This document shows positions 13,150 through 25,874 of a stretch of DNA of 64,000 nt, in pieces. The position numbers and the translations under genes were made by a program. Source of the DNA: Epiperipatus broadwayi. Taxonomy: Eukaryota; Onychophora; Udeonychophora; Euonychophora; Peripatidae. The stretch spans positions 14,210,364 to 14,274,363 of the forward strand of contig JAQFVV010000012.1 in assembly GCA_028023455.1 (NCBI GenBank). The letters run 5' to 3'. The number at the start of each line of letters is the position of its first letter. Position 1 is the stretch's first letter. The notes beneath the pieces are model-generated. The model ran no database searches and had not been told where the DNA came from. It saw only the letters and a list, made by a program, of their open reading frames with translations.

Positions 13150-14280
13150 CAACTTTTATTCTTTGGTCAAATTCAATTCCTTGCCATTACTCAAAAGAGG
13201 CCACTGAGTATGTGATACTCTACTTTACCAGGGTCTGCGGGTATGTCATAGTATGGTTTGAAACTCCTGGTATTGAAAACATCCTTGCTTATTCCATCGT
13301 CAGTTAGGATAAATGCATTATGGCCACATTTTCTTTGCATACAGTATGGTCCCTGATATAATGGGAAGAATTTTTTAAATTTTTATAGCTGACATTGCTG
13401 GCTTTGGGTAAACATACTGAAACCTTGTCTCCCATGCTAAATGTATGTGGATGAGCATTCCCTCGGCACTCTTGCAACTTTGCCATTTGTCTTAATCATA
13501 GGCAGGCCCCATCTTGGTCTCCCTTATTAATGTTTCCTTGGCCCACTGATACTGGTATTTTGACTAGTGTAAGACCTTGCTTCCTTGAGTGGAGTCACAA
13601 TGGTATGAAACCTGTTGATTCATTGACGGTATTGTTTATGAAAGATAACACTTTCTGGTGAATGTTTACCCAACCCTTGTGATTTTCGTGTATCCTGTAT
13701 AACTGATTGATTTCCTTCATAATTCTCTCACAAGTACTGGAGGGGGGATTCCTAATAGATGTGGTAATGTGCTTAATTTCCTGATGCATTATCCAAGCCT
13801 TTCATTCTTGAAAGTGAAAGCAGACCCATGATCAGATAGAATGATTATGGGTTTTCCTACCTCCTTGAACTGTCTCTTCTGTAAGACTAATGGCATTTTT
13901 AGAGTCTGGTCTCCATACTGGGGTATGCACAATTTTAAAATGTTATATGTTACCAGCAAGTATTGATAATGTTTAAATGATGGTAATGGCCCATAATGGT
14001 TGATGGCAAGTATCTTGTTTGGTGCTGATGGAATAATGGGAGTATTATGACCTGCATAGGACCTATTTGGTGCTTTACTTTTTGTGCACAAAGAACATTT
14101 TTGAGGAGTGGTGAGTACTTGGTTGTATACCCTGGTCCAGCAAAACTGCCACTTTAGTACTTCCTCAGTTTTTCTTGGTACATAGTGTCCAATTAATTGA
14201 TGTGCATGATTAATTAGTCATGTCCATAAGTTTTGAGGCACTAGTATTTTCCATGGACTATCATAATCTCATGTTCTTAT
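13150..14280 (-). pseudogene. Ty3/gypsy integrase with GPY/F module (broken)
   Basis: Integrase joins element cDNA to the host chromosome. Minus strand, N to C: the HHCC zinc finger is visible as HAHQLIGH near 14,190-14,215 and CSLC at 14,087-14,098. The catalytic core (frame 13,789-14,091) includes GPLP after AINHY, where the family usually has Asp, so the first catalytic Asp appears changed to Asn, and ILSDHGSAF, which keeps the second Asp. A further frame (13,595-13,789) holds CERIMKEINQLYRIHENHKG, where the CER position fits the catalytic Glu. The C-terminal piece (13,245-13,373) reads FFPLYQGPYC, then HNAFIL and SFKPYYD, which is a GPY/F module. The frame changes at least three times. 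Confidence 0.8.
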
Positions 14281-14469
14281 TTGTAGAACTCCATTTTCAT
14301 TCAATACTGATAGGAAGTGGTGGTATCAGGTTTCGCTCGTGGAGAATGTCAATTATCTCTTTGTATTGCAGCTCTTTACTCTGTCAGTGGCAACTTCACT
14401 AGTTCAGCCTTGATGTCATCAATTGCGGAGTTTATCATAACAATTATTGGCTGATTCCCAATTATCTGG

Positions 14470-14960
14470 TTATTTGGAGTCAACTGGATGGCAATTTAAG
14501 ATATATGCAATAATGTTTTCTGATCCCTTGCAATAAATCACCTTGTACTGAAACTTTTGAAGGGACAGGCTCCACCAAATAAGGCACTCATTAGTGAGGT
14601 ATCTGTGGCTGAGAAACTCCAGGTATTTGTGGTCCATAATGATAACTTCAGAACCCAGGAGTATCTGTTTAAGTTTATTGCAGCCCCATGCTATTGCAGT
14701 AGCCTCTTGCTTAGTAATGGTATAATTAAATTCTATTCCTTTAAGTGTCTGGCTGCTAAAGATCAGCACACAGTATTTTCCTTCCTCATCAGTACAGTGT
14801 TTTCTTCCTCATCAATCTGAAATATGACTACACCCATTTCTCTTTTACTACTGTTCATCTGAACATAAAAGGGATGGGTAAAATCAGGATGGTAAAGTAT
14901 GACAGTCTTCAAAAACTTTGCCTTTATGAAGGTAAACTCTTCATCATGCTGGGTGGTCCA
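14470..14960 (-). pseudogene. Ty3/gypsy RNase H (broken)
   Basis: RNase H degrades the RNA template during reverse transcription. On the minus strand, HPFYVQMNSSKREMGVVIFQ corresponds to the first beta strands; the usual catalytic Asp in YVQTDAS is replaced by Asn. Further on are SSQTLKGIEFNYTITKQEA, then IIMDHKYLEFL (usually TDH), and KGSENIIAYILNCHP (usually NIVADALSR, so another Asp is lost). A 24-bp tandem duplication (14,770-14,793 and 14,794-14,816) with one missing base shifts the frame inside the domain. Confidence 0.8.
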
Positions 14961-15790
14961 TGCCCATCTCTGCTCTATTTTTAATAAGTTTATCAAACAA
15001 TTAGTATCTTGGGCCAACCCAGGGTAAAATTTATGATAGTAGTTACATAATCTCAGGAAAGATGAACTATTTATGGGTAGTAGGTTTAGGGAATCTTTTG
15101 ATGGCTTCCACTTTATCTGGGTGGGTTTTTATAACTTCCCCATTAACAATATGTCCCTAAGAATATCTCAGTGAGAGCAAAATAACTTTTCCAAGTTCAT
15201 AGTAATATTTTTGGCAGCACATTAATTTTTAAATCTTGGTGTTCCTTTGGACACTTAGTGGCCACCAACACATCTACATAACAAATAATGTGCATTTTTA
15301 TTTCTTCTGACAGGACTTGATCAAGCCATCTTATCAACCTGGCCCCACTATTAATCAATCTGAATGGGACTTTTAAAGTGGTGAGTTTGTCCGTTATGCC
15401 TGAAAGCTGTATACTTTCGGTCTCTAGGATCTAAAGTCATCTGCCAGTAAGTGGCCATAAGGTCCAAGGTGTAAAACACTGTCTTATGATGTAGATGAGT
15501 AAATATCTCCAGGGTAGATGGTGGTATATCCCATAGTGATGCTGTTAAGTTTACAGGCAGCCAAGCAGAGTCAAATAGCCTTTTCCATAATTCCCCATTT
15601 GATCATCTGTTGGATTTGGTTGCTGATTTCCTCCTTATACTGGAATGAGATTGGGTAGGTTTTAGTCTGGAAATTTTCTTCTTTCACCCTTATTCTGTGT
15701 ATGTCTTCTTTGATCTCTCCTGGTGTGTTAGAGAAAACCTTTGCACTGTAATCCAGGAGTTGATACAACTCCTCTCTGTCCTCAGGTCTT
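14960..15790 (-). pseudogene. Ty3/gypsy reverse transcriptase (broken)
   Basis: The N-terminal part (15,571-15,768) shows VFSNTPGEI and FQTKTYPISFQYKEEIS, then MIKWGIMEKAI, as in gypsy RT. The fingers/palm part is recognisable as VPFRLINSG and LIRWLDQVLSEEI. The catalytic box at 15,269-15,280 reads YVDV instead of YVDD, so one active-site Asp is lost. The RT-RNase H connection follows near 14,900-15,017 (FTFIKAKFLKTVILYHPDF). Stops separate the blocks. Confidence 0.8.
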
Positions 15791-15840
15791 CCAGTACAGC
15801 TTCACTGATTTTTTTAAAACATCTTTGTCCATATTTTGGA

Positions 15841-16215
15841 CTACACATCCCACTTTAACTGGCACATTATTATTTTTCCTTTGAATGGGATATGTTGTTC
15901 TCTAAATATAAAAACATGTTGATAGTAATATAATGTGCATTGATGTTGATTTAAAAAATCTGATCCAAATATGAGGTCATGTATCAGACTGGCTATGATT
16001 ACAAAAGTATGTCCTATGGCTGACTGGACAAATTTAATTTCTAACAAGATCTGTTAACTTTCAGTCTTTGCGAGGAATTGGATGGGGTGGGTAGGCAGCT
16101 TCAAGACATGCCTTCTTTCTGTTTTTAGTTCATCATACCAGCACTTGGACATTAGTGAAATTTGACTTCCTGAGTCCAATAATACATTGTGGTAATATTC
16201 CACACTTCAACAGTC
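15841..16215 (-). pseudogene. Ty3/gypsy aspartic protease (broken)
   Basis: The minus strand near 16,165-16,190 reads LLDSGSQISLMS, an intact DSG active-site loop of a retropepsin. The frame 15,841-16,047 follows with HDLIFGSDFLNQH, the LG-DFL flap-proximal signature of gypsy proteases. A stop lies between the two blocks. Its position just before RT agrees with a pol-encoded protease that would mature the Gag-Pol polyprotein. Confidence 0.75.
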
Positions 16216-16559
16216 AGGCATGGGACAACAGGAGTATAAAGTGTAGAGGCACCTGATTCATTGATTATAGTTGATATTGGGTTTTGTTGATATTCGATCA
16301 TGTTCTTCTTTCTTTTGATGGGAACTGCCAACAGGGTCCTTAAAAGTTTTCCAACTGCCAGATCCCAGACCCTCCTTTTATGGCAGTCTGATTTTGATTA
16401 CAGATTGAAATGGGCTGACTATTCCAATCTTGTCTGGCTGTGGATTGAATTTGTGGGGGTTCTAATTTTTATGCTCTTTCTGGAAGTTCACTGTGGAAAT
16501 TCCCAAGGTCCATTATGGTTTAAAATTGAGCCATTTCTTCTACTTTGGTGATTTGACTG

Positions 16560-17340
16560 ACCACCATCACTCATTGAATTGATTGAGGCAAGTTCACCTC
16601 CACAATCCTAACAATATGGGCTTCTGAAAATGGGGAAGGCAATCAACGACCTGAACTGAGCTACTTGCCTAAGAAAAAACTGAGTATGTTTCCTTCCTGC
16701 TATATTTTTCATAGGAGAGCTTCTGGAGCATCCCTTCTTGGTGTGCTTCAGTATCTATTCAATAATTTATTTTGATAAATTTATTTTGATATTCTTGAAA
16801 TGTCAGTTTATTCTGAATAGATCCACACCAATTTCGAGCAGGACCCTGTAAATAAACTTCTTGTGGATGTATGGGTGTGCTGGCAGGGTTGGCCTGACCA
16901 CTAGGGAAGTGCTTGACATTTCTATCTGGGAAAGGTTTATCTAGATTGGTTCCATGTAGTGTCTCATTGATGCATGGATGAAATGGCTGATCACAGCACT
17001 CCACTGTCACATAACATGCACCTTCTTGCCACTAACTATTGGATTTTTTTGATATTTTCATTGGCTCTATTTTGTCTCACACACTTATTCCATTATTGAC
17101 ATGTATTCTGCCTTTAGCTCTTGAATTTCTTTATTTGACCGCCCCCATTTTTTTCTCCACTGTTAGTTTAAGGTCTTCATTCTGATTTTGTTATTCTTCT
17201 GTAGTCCTTCTAATACTTTCTAGTGCATCTTGTGTTTGTTTTCTATTCATTTCAAACATTTCTCTTGAATCTTCAGTATTCTTTTGGATTGCTTTCAACA
17301 TACTCTGTACACTGCTGGCAGATTCTAATGTTGTTGCCAC
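16560..17340 (-). pseudogene. Gag-like protein of the Ty3/gypsy element (broken)
   Basis: The minus-strand beginning (17,190-17,340) is a coiled-coil-like stretch with SSVQSMLKAIQKNTEDSREM and a following MNRKQTQDALESIRR. The frame 16,759-17,010 contains LQGPARNWCGSIQ and TFQEYQNKF, resembling the capsid core motif (G-A-W and F-x-F-x-x-F) of gypsy Gag. No zinc knuckle is seen. The remaining sequence to the protease is riddled with stops. Confidence 0.55.
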
Positions 17341-17344
17341 TATA

Positions 17345-19334
17345 ATATATATAGATAAAAGATTTTATTTAGTAAAAGAAACATTAAAATTTACCCCCTT
17401 CCTTTGCTATTTAAAAATAATTCAATCCCACTTTCGTGGATTTTATAATAACTGGAATATTTAGTATTTGAAATTTTAAGAGTATGAAAATAAAATAAAA
17501 ATGAGCAGTTATATGGAAAACATATAATAGGTCATCCTTTCAGAATTGGAAAAAATAACATTTATAAGATAAATAAGGTTTCAGAGTGTTAATTAGCCTA
17601 AGTTCTGGATTCACCCTGGGTAGAATTACTTGATTCTATTCAGAGTTGGACAAATAACAATTTTATAATAAAACCAACATAAATGTTGATTCATAAAAAC
17701 AATCTGGTGAGCGTAGTAATTAATCATTTGTTATATTTTGAGGGGACATTAATAACCTTAATTCCTGGAGATTTAATTAAGAGGAAAGAAAATATTTTTA
17801 AGAAACTTAGCTTGCCAGGTTGCTAGAGATTGGTATATTAATAATTAGCAAAACAGAGATAAAAAATCAAATAATAAATACATATAAGTAAATGACTGCA
17901 CCAAAGTTAAAGAAAATTAGAGCATATGAGATAGGATTAGATTTATAAATATTTGAAAGCAATTTACATATTAAAAAGAGCTAAAATTAAATAATACATT
18001 AGGAGAAACCCTACTGGGTTTGAGATTAGTTAGGCTAGATTTACTTTCAGCCGGTATAAAAATCATTATCTCACACAATTTATTTAAAAGCCCAGCTCTT
18101 GCATGGCAAAAAGTGTTCCAAGGGAGTCGGTGGCAGCAAGCTTCCATTCATCATTCCATAGTTCTCATTTCAGACTTTTCCTTAATTCTAGAGCAGCAAG
18201 ATGGTACAGTAGTGGGGAAAAGACCCACAAGATTCCAAAAGATGATGTCAAAGTTGCATGGAGTATTGATGGCAACACAGTTCTCTCAGTAGTAACTCCT
18301 CCTAGGCATTCAAAATTAGCCCATTTTATACTTCTGCCCAGGTATTTGAAGAATGCTTTTAATTTATTTCTAGCTCAAATCTAATCTTTATCTAAAATCT
18401 TTACATTTTCTTTGTTCATTGTTTGAAGATGCAAACACTAGATAACTGTCCAAAATAAATTCAAATCTATTTTCAGATTGGAAATAGATTTGACAAAATG
18501 TTTATAACAAAAGTACAATCGTTAATTTTAATCCCCATTTTATTTTAAGTAAAAACTTTAATTAAAAATTCCTTCCCAAGACTGAAACAATATTATATTT
18601 CTAACTCTTTAATTATTTTTGGACATTTAATTTTAAAAAATCAATATTTTGTTAGTATTTTTGAGTTGCAACTATGTATTTTTAATGGTGATTATATATT
18701 TTTAAGTTATATGTGTGTATTTTCATATTAACACAAATATTAGAGTTTACAAATATTTTTCTCACACATAGTACGTTTAAATGTGAAGAAAAGAATTAAT
18801 AAAAATGAATTAATAATAATAAATGTTGAAAAGTTAAACTTTATAAATTTTGGGTGCGCATCTAAAATATATACATGACTAAAGGAGTGGGATGGAATAT
18901 AGGGTTTGAATACAGGTTAGTAAATGACACTATGAAGCTCAATCTTAAGTTAAGATTGACTGCTTCAATATATATAATTTTTAGTATTGAAATATTTTCA
19001 TAAATTTTCAGAATGATATATAATTAATTTAAATGTTAACTTTTAAAAATCACAGTTCTTTAAATTTTAAACCATTAAAACACAGCACTTTTTCTTATTG
19101 TATGGAGAAATTTGCTATTGTTCCTTAAGTTTTCAATCATACTATCTTTTCAATGGTTTTAAAAATTAGTAAGAAGTTCAGTTTCTTAATACATACAACA
19201 AATGCTCATCATAATTATTTGAGTATATTAATCAATGCATATACATTTTTATAATTATAATTTGATGTATATACCTTTCATTATCAGAAACTGGTATCAG
19301 GAGCAGAAGTAATATATAGTGGAGCAACAATATC
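17345..19334. other. Stretch without assigned genes; possible element leader or LTR
   Basis: The patch 18,000-18,420 has less biased composition and two overlapping plus-strand frames (18,020-18,292 and 18,103-18,384), neither resembling a known family. On the minus strand a TATAAAA lies at about 18,325. It may be non-coding LTR or leader sequence of the neighbouring gypsy element. The rest is AT-rich with nothing recognisable. Confidence 0.35.
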
Positions 19335-19424
19335 CACTATATTTTGTTCCGAGTGCTCCTCTTTATGTAGATTGTACATATATAATAGCTCACAGTTTCT
19401 TGATAAGCTTTGATTACAATAGAT

Positions 19425-19886
19425 CAATGGTCTTCAACCACTGGGCCACAGAAGTTTTTTGCTGGTCCATGCTAGACTGGCAAAAAGTTTGTAATAAGAA
19501 AATAATAAGATTTTAAACTTTTAATTAATATAAACAATTTTTATTTATTTTTTCATCACACTTTTACCTGTTTAAAAAAAAAAAAAAACAGAACAAAAAC
19601 AGAATCTAATCAATCATACATAAATTAATTTGTTTTTCTAGTTATCACAGATGTGTATGGGGGGGGGGGGATAGAATTAAATTTTTTATTACTTTTCTAA
19701 AAAAGTTTAAAATTTAAAAAAAAAAAGTTTTTTATTATACAAACTCCATATATATATATATATAACTTCATCTAAGGCTAAGCTGTTTACATCTTTAAGA
19801 AGATTTATCTATAGACATTTGCCGGTCCGTGAAACCTTATTCTTATTTTTACTGGTCCGCAGGCATGAAAAGGTTGAAGACCACTG
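19425..19886 (+). mobile_element. Short non-autonomous hAT element with 8-bp target duplication
   Basis: The 462-bp insert begins CAATGGTCTTCAACC and ends GGTTGAAGACCACTG, imperfect 15-bp inverted termini of hAT (Charlie-like CAGTGGT-style) type. It is flanked by CAATAGAT (19,417-19,424) and CAAAAGAT (19,887-19,894), an 8-bp duplication with one mismatch. The related copy near 44,010-44,030 has the single uninterrupted site GCAATAGATTATG. The inside is AT-rich, with a 12-base G run at 19,659-19,670, and encodes nothing. Confidence 0.85.
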
Positions 19887-19986
19887 CAAAAGATTATGTA
19901 TTATTTACTGAACTGTATCTGTATAATACTTTTCAACATGCACATGGACATATATAAAGATTACAACATAATTAAAAAAATATATA

Positions 19987-20836
19987 CACCTGGGTCTCTT
20001 TTTATGCGGACTTATTTAACACGATTCACTGGAAGTCGATTTCCGATAATGCGCTATTACTTTAAATAATAAATTTTGCGCACTTATGTTATATTGAAAG
20101 TAATAGCACATTATTGAAATTCTACTTTCATCTTAGTAATTTCAATATTTTCAGTGCTTTATAATAGTAAGATTTTATGTAATAATGAAATTAAAATCAT
20201 GATTTCCACATTTTATGTATACACATATTTCATTTTTCAAGATTATAATGTAAATTTGTTCAAACATTGTGCAATTATAATGTTAATTTTGCATTTTAAA
20301 TCACATTCTGTTTTTGCTTTTTAAAAAAGAACGTAATCGATTATTATTTTCTTATTAATGACACTAATCATTAACATGCTCTTAAATTCCAATGAGAGCT
20401 AAATGGTTGTATGTCTGGATATCGCGAGCTTCGTAAACAATTAATAAAATCAATGTCTCAAAGATTAATTACTAATTACGTTGTCACCAGAAAATCATAA
20501 TTAAAATGTGTATAAAAAATGTAAATTACTGTACTGTAAATTATGCATAAAAATATATTATTTTGAATAAAATTAAATATTATAGTTGAAAAAAGTTTGT
20601 CTTGTATCAATTTTTTTCAAATTTGAAATTTTTTATTAGTCATATTTTATTTCCTTATTTTTTTTTTGCGTGAATTTTAAAGTAATTTTACGTTGGTGCT
20701 TTGCTTTTATGTGAATTTTGAAAAATCACAGACCACATCCCCCCTTTTTCAATGTAAGTTATGTCTATTTTTGCACGATTTCGTTTGCGCATGTTTTCTG
20801 AGGAACCTATCTATCGCGTAAAACGAGACCCAGGTG
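19987..20836 (+). mobile_element. TA-duplicating transposon, copy 2 (internally deleted)
   Basis: It begins CACCTGGGTCTCTTTTTATG and ends AAAACGAGACCCAGGTG, with TA on both sides (19,985-19,986 and 20,837-20,838). At 850 bp it is about 360 bp shorter than copy 3, through loss of the central part. No frame is visible. The 44-kb repeat copy lacks it at the matching site. Confidence 0.9.
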
Positions 20837-20874
20837 TAGTTAATAATCAAATTGAAAGAGCACATTTTTATATA

Positions 20875-22083
20875 CACCTGGGTCTCTTTTTACGCGGACT
20901 TATTTAACATGATTTTGAAGTTACATGAATCATGTTTCACAGGAAGACGACCTCCGATAATGCACTATTACTTTAAATAATAAATTTTGCGCACTTACGT
21001 TATATTGAAAGTAATAGCACATTATTGGAATTCTACTTTCATCTTAGTAATTTCAATATTTTCAGTACTTTATAATAGTAAGATTTTATGCAATAATGAA
21101 ATTAAAATCATGATTTCCACATTTTATGTATACACACATTAAATTTTACAAGATTATAATGTAAATTTGTTCAAACATTATGCGTGTTAATTTTGCATTT
21201 TAAATCACATTCTGTTTTTGCTTTTTAAAAAAGAACGTAATCAATTATTAATTATTTAGTGTCCACAAGTTTATTTTTAAAAGGTCAGTAATAGCAGTGG
21301 GCACAATTAAAAATTAAAATCTGATTTTTAATTGTAATTAACAATTTAAAAATTACTCACGGGCGACTTGAAATTAATGTGATGTAAAATGAAATTTGAT
21401 TTTTAAACGGAATTGAAAATTAAAGACAAAAATAAGAATTTAATTTTTAGTTGTTGGTTTTAATTAAATTTTTCCCAGCAGTGGTGAATAAATGTCTTTT
21501 TATTATCATAAGTCTAAGTTCATAAACAATTAATAAAATCATCATCGTCGTCGTCAACAGAAAACCATTAACACAATATGAGAGTGAACTTGGCGCTAGT
21601 TGTATTTTCTCTTGTGAGAATAATTGCTGAGATATTCTTGACTTCGTTTAAGGAGAAGCCAAATACATCACATCACATCACATGAGAATCTGATTTTTTA
21701 CTAGTTTGCAAACGAACGTGTTTTGGGGCAAATAGCGATAATAATTAAAACGTGTATAAAAAAATGTAAATTATTGTACTGTAAATTATGCATAAAAATA
21801 TATTATTTTGAATAAAATTAAATATTATAGTTAAAAAAAGTTTGTCTTGTATCAATTTTTTTCAAATTTGAAATTTTTTATTAGTCATATTTTATTTCCT
21901 TATTTTTTTTTTTTTTGCACGAATTTTAAAGTAATTTTACATTGGTGCTTTGCTTTTATGTGAATTTTGAAAAATCACAGACCGCATCCCCCCTTTTTCA
22001 ATGTAAGTTACATCTATTTTTGCACGATTTCGTTTGCGCGTGTTTTCTGAGGAACCTATCTATCGCGTAAAACGAGATCCAGG
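20875..22083 (+). mobile_element. TA-duplicating transposon, copy 3
   Basis: The same family and orientation as copy 2, only 38 bp away from it. The left end is CACCTGGGTCTCTTTTTACG; the right end AAACGAGATCCAGG is slightly worn. About 1.21 kb, with no transposase frame. It contains a short CATCATCGTCGTCGTC stretch and a CACAT triplication. A two-step insertion into the same old repeat is the simplest history. Confidence 0.85.
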
Positions 22084-22250
22084 TATATTAAATTAACTGA
22101 AAGAGTTCACAAATTTACATTAACTCAAGAAATAAAAACAATCATATTATATTATATCTTTGTTTTTTTTTAAATAAAATAATGAAATCTCAAGACTCAT
22201 TCTTTTTCTATAACTTTTTTCAGATGGAAATAGCAGTCTTATTGGGTTAC

Positions 22251-23399
22251 ATGGTCCCACAATTGAGTAGCCATTGTAACAGTACACAACATATTAGGAC
22301 TGAATTTTGAGGAGATGGAAAACCATCATCATCATCCCCACATTTAATAATCAAATTTATATAAAAGGAAATCATCATGAGAGATCATCAAGAAAAAAGA
22401 CTAACTAAAAGTTCACCCAGCATTACAGAGAATAATAATCATCATGAACAATAAATAAAATCTACAGTCAACCTTGTGACTGGATTTAAAATGGGTCCAC
22501 TATAAATAGGCTAGTTCTAGCCACAGACAAACTTGGGGCATATTATATAAACAATTTGGATGCACAGACTTAAGAGAATATAAAAAAATAATGCTGAGAT
22601 ACTAAACTAACTGATCATCATCAATGCTCTAGCCACTTAGTACCATTAATGTACTGGTCAACTATAAACTTAATTTGTAATAAAAAAATATAAAATGTAG
22701 TGCCTGGACTTTTTTTAATTCAGGGTTATCACCTGAATGTCCAAAATACCAGTATAAGTCCCTAATCCTTATGCACTAATCCAGCTCAGGGTGCAAGAAC
22801 TCTATAACTGTTACTGTGAGCAAGAAGAGATAATACCAACATATAATATTTTAAACCTATTTTAGGATTAAGTAAATTCACTGGAATAACTTAAAACAAT
22901 GATATAATTTATTAGTTTGAAACAATAAAATGAAAGGTCTGTTAAGTACACTATAAATAATAATTCATCATACTGATTTTGATTAAAATAATACAAAAAA
23001 TATATACTACAGATATTTCAATGTTTATGTAAAACACACCTAAATATGAGCACCCAGATGTGTCTGTATAACATAAAATTAACATAACTGAATTCTCATA
23101 GACTAATAAAAAAAATTCATTTTAATACATAAATAATAACTAACTTTAACATACATATAGTGTCCATTCAAAGGTGTGCACACACTGGCATTTATATCCT
23201 AATATTTCATTTGATTACTTCAAAATATTTTCATTATTAATGGAAATTACTTTTACTAAATGCAATATTTTAAAAAGTTAAAGAAGTTACTTTGAAAATC
23301 CTGCATAAGTTTCTTTTCCCTTTTTTTAAAAATTATTCTTAATTGCAAATGCCTTTAAAAATGTTGCTAGTAAATTCTTGTTTTTCATCTCCAATATAG
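22251..23399. other. Non-coding stretch with a dispersed repeat
   Basis: Apart from the repeat at 22,640-22,870 nothing coding is visible. The sequence is AT-rich with scattered CATCATCAT runs. Confidence 0.5.
22640..22870 (+). repeat. Dispersed repeat, related to 47,465-47,720
   Basis: It shares CAACTATAAACTTAA, a TAGCTCAG/CAGCTCAGG block, the AAGCTCTAT/GAACTCTAT word and GAGATRATRGAATA-like text in the same order as the 47-kb segment. Identity is moderate. No protein or terminal signature is visible. Confidence 0.6.
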
Positions 23400-25874
23400 T
23401 GTAACAGGCCATCTATATATGTGCATGATCAAATTTCAGAATTGTGATGAACCGGATCCCACACCACAGAAGAGGAAAAGCACATCTTACTATAGTCAGA
23501 TCTAGGGTCTTTGGTAGGATGCAGAGAATGATATGAAGTATCTAACCAAAGATTGTATCTGATTCAAAGGGCTAGATTTAATTTATCTATCATATTAAGA
23601 CACAATTTAGGCTGGTTCATCCATATCTCAGCCCTCTTTCAGATCTCATTACACCTCTGAGTTTAAACCCAGGGGGAAATTTGCCATTGATTCTTCAGGG
23701 ATGAATTTCACTCAGGATGACAATTATGTAACCTCTATATAGGTTCCTATTGGCTTGTATCAACTAACCCTACTATTGAATCATTTTATATTTATATGGA
23801 GAAAATGTGTGTGAGTATGTGCCTATGCAATCAAATAAATGGATGGATGGGTGTATAAATGATTTTTTTGATAAAATAGAGACTAATAAATATTTAAATC
23901 AAAACAACAGCTTTTATTGATGAATAAAATTTAAAATTCTTTAATAATAGTAACCAAAATATATAACTCTGTATGTTGAGCATGTAAACCTATCATATCT
24001 TATTTACCTGTATTTACTATTCCATCCCTTCCCATGGTAGAATTACATAATTCAATGTTTACTATTTATACAATAAGTTAAGTAAGATAAGACAAAAATC
24101 ATTATTAAATTAATGGCAAAGCTGGCTAACTAATTTAGTTTTTCATGAACATATGTATTTATATATATATTTAACAACTTTGTTCTCCAATTTCAAATGT
24201 ATATGATTAATATTCCATCTTCTTGGGTCCCCCCTACCTAAATAATTGACAGTAAAGAATCATTCATGAGAAGGTTAGTCATTCAAACTGAGTAATAACA
24301 AGTACAACAATTGTTAATGAACAGTAAATAAATAATTCTGTCATTTAAAAAGTGTCGGCAAATTAATATGGAAAAGTATATATATAAACTCGTATCTTCC
24401 ATATCACATGATAGTAATGGTCCGATGTCAAAGTCACTACTAGGGAAGCTAACCTAGATTTTATTTACATAAAAAAAATTAATAACTTTAGCTAACTTAG
24501 CAACGTCACCCCCTATTGTACAATGCTACTTTAAACATATTGGACTGTTCCTAATCTTGACACATTAAAGATTTCCAAGTGTAAAAAGAAAAATAGAATG
24601 AAGTTTTACAAATGTATATATATATAAATTCTAACATGAAATTAAAAAAATCATATCTTCCTTAATAATCCTGATTAAAATTAGTGAGGGTGGTGATAAA
24701 GTCTCTTATGGGTAAAGTCTGTAACTTTCCTTCATTACACTACAATGAATCCTTTTTTGACTGCTTGACTCCTTAAGCAACATGGTCAAAATGATCTTGT
24801 CTCCAGTCTCGCAGTTGATTCCTTCACAAATCCATTTAGACATTTTAGGTGAGATGTTTCTGCAAGCATCGAATACATCAGCAAGTACTCATCATGCTTC
24901 ACTGACTGGGAGAATAGCACTTCGATTCTATGGCAACTTTGTTTAGCAAGAATGCATTATTTGATGATATATATATATTGTGCCAGGCACGTTTTATGTG
25001 GCAAGCACAAGCTAAGGTTAAATGAATAGATGGTCTAAAATATTTAAATAGCCATTAAAGAGGGGGGGGGTTATACAATTTATATAATCAATATTCATTA
25101 TAAATTGAGAGAGAGAACTGTGGCAATAATATAAACACACACATATGTTTAAGCCGATTTATGCATTTGTAATTTGATTTTTGTTTATTTTTATTATTTT
25201 TTTTTTTAAGAGAAAGAAACTCCAAAATGTAATTATAATTTTGAAGATTTTTTTGTTTGTTAAAGAAATGTTACAATTTGTCAGTATTTATTTTTTTTGT
25301 GAGTGCTTAAAATCAATGTAAAAGGGAGAATTTAACATACTATTATTTAAAAATATTTAAAATAATTTCAAAATAGGAGTTTTAATGGATATTTTTCTCT
25401 TCAGTTGCATTTGAGCAAGGGGGGGGGGGGGCATTGTCTTAAATTTAAAAAAAGCCTAACGGCATTCTGGTTTCTTGTCCACTCTAAAATAATTTTAACT
25501 GGACAAAAAGAATTTAATTAAGCTTGTGATAATGCGTGGAGAGAGGAATGTTCAAGTTATGTAAAATATTTTTTTTGTTAAAAAAAAAAACTTTGATTGT
25601 GATATTGGAATTAATAAAAAAGTAAAAAGATGTTATCATTTATTAAAATTGTCATCAGAGATATTGAGATCTGAATGGATATAAATAAAACTAATTGGAA
25701 ATGAAATTTTTGAGATCACTTGGGTGATTACATTGGAATGTTTTACGAATCGGCTAAACCAATTAGTAAAACTAAAACCAATTCAATAAGATTTAATTAT
25801 TTAATTTTTGTGTTGTGGAGAGGATACCTGAATTGAGATTGTATTGAGGAGGGATATCTGTTCTGAAGTTGCGA

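Larger units (their letters stand above)
13150..17340 (-). mobile_element. Decayed Ty3/gypsy LTR retrotransposon, gag-pol region
   Basis: On the minus strand the order is Gag (coiled coil, capsid-like), aspartic protease, reverse transcriptase, RNase H, integrase with HHCC finger and a C-terminal GPY/F module. This is the standard Ty3/gypsy order. Frames are broken by many stops and indels and several catalytic residues are lost, so the copy is dead. I found no matching LTR pair flanking it. The interval 17,345-18,420 on the 5' side has a minus-strand TATAAAA near 18,325-18,331 and could hold leader or LTR sequence, but no counterpart was seen on the 3' side. Confidence 0.85.
19335..22250 (+). 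repeat. Old dispersed repeat carrying three transposon insertions
   Basis: With the insertions removed, the pieces 19,335-19,424, 19,895-19,984, 20,839-20,872 and 22,086-22,250 read continuously and match 43,937-44,300. Shared words include ATATATAATAGCTCA, TAATACTTTTCAACATG, AATAATCAAATTGAAAGAGC and GATGGAAATAGCAGTCT. The 44-kb copy is therefore an uninterrupted relative of this locus. Confidence 0.8.

Noticed and set aside
18020-18384. Two overlapping frames as a host gene
   Set aside because: Neither has domain resemblance or a consistent exon structure; better left as unassigned sequence.
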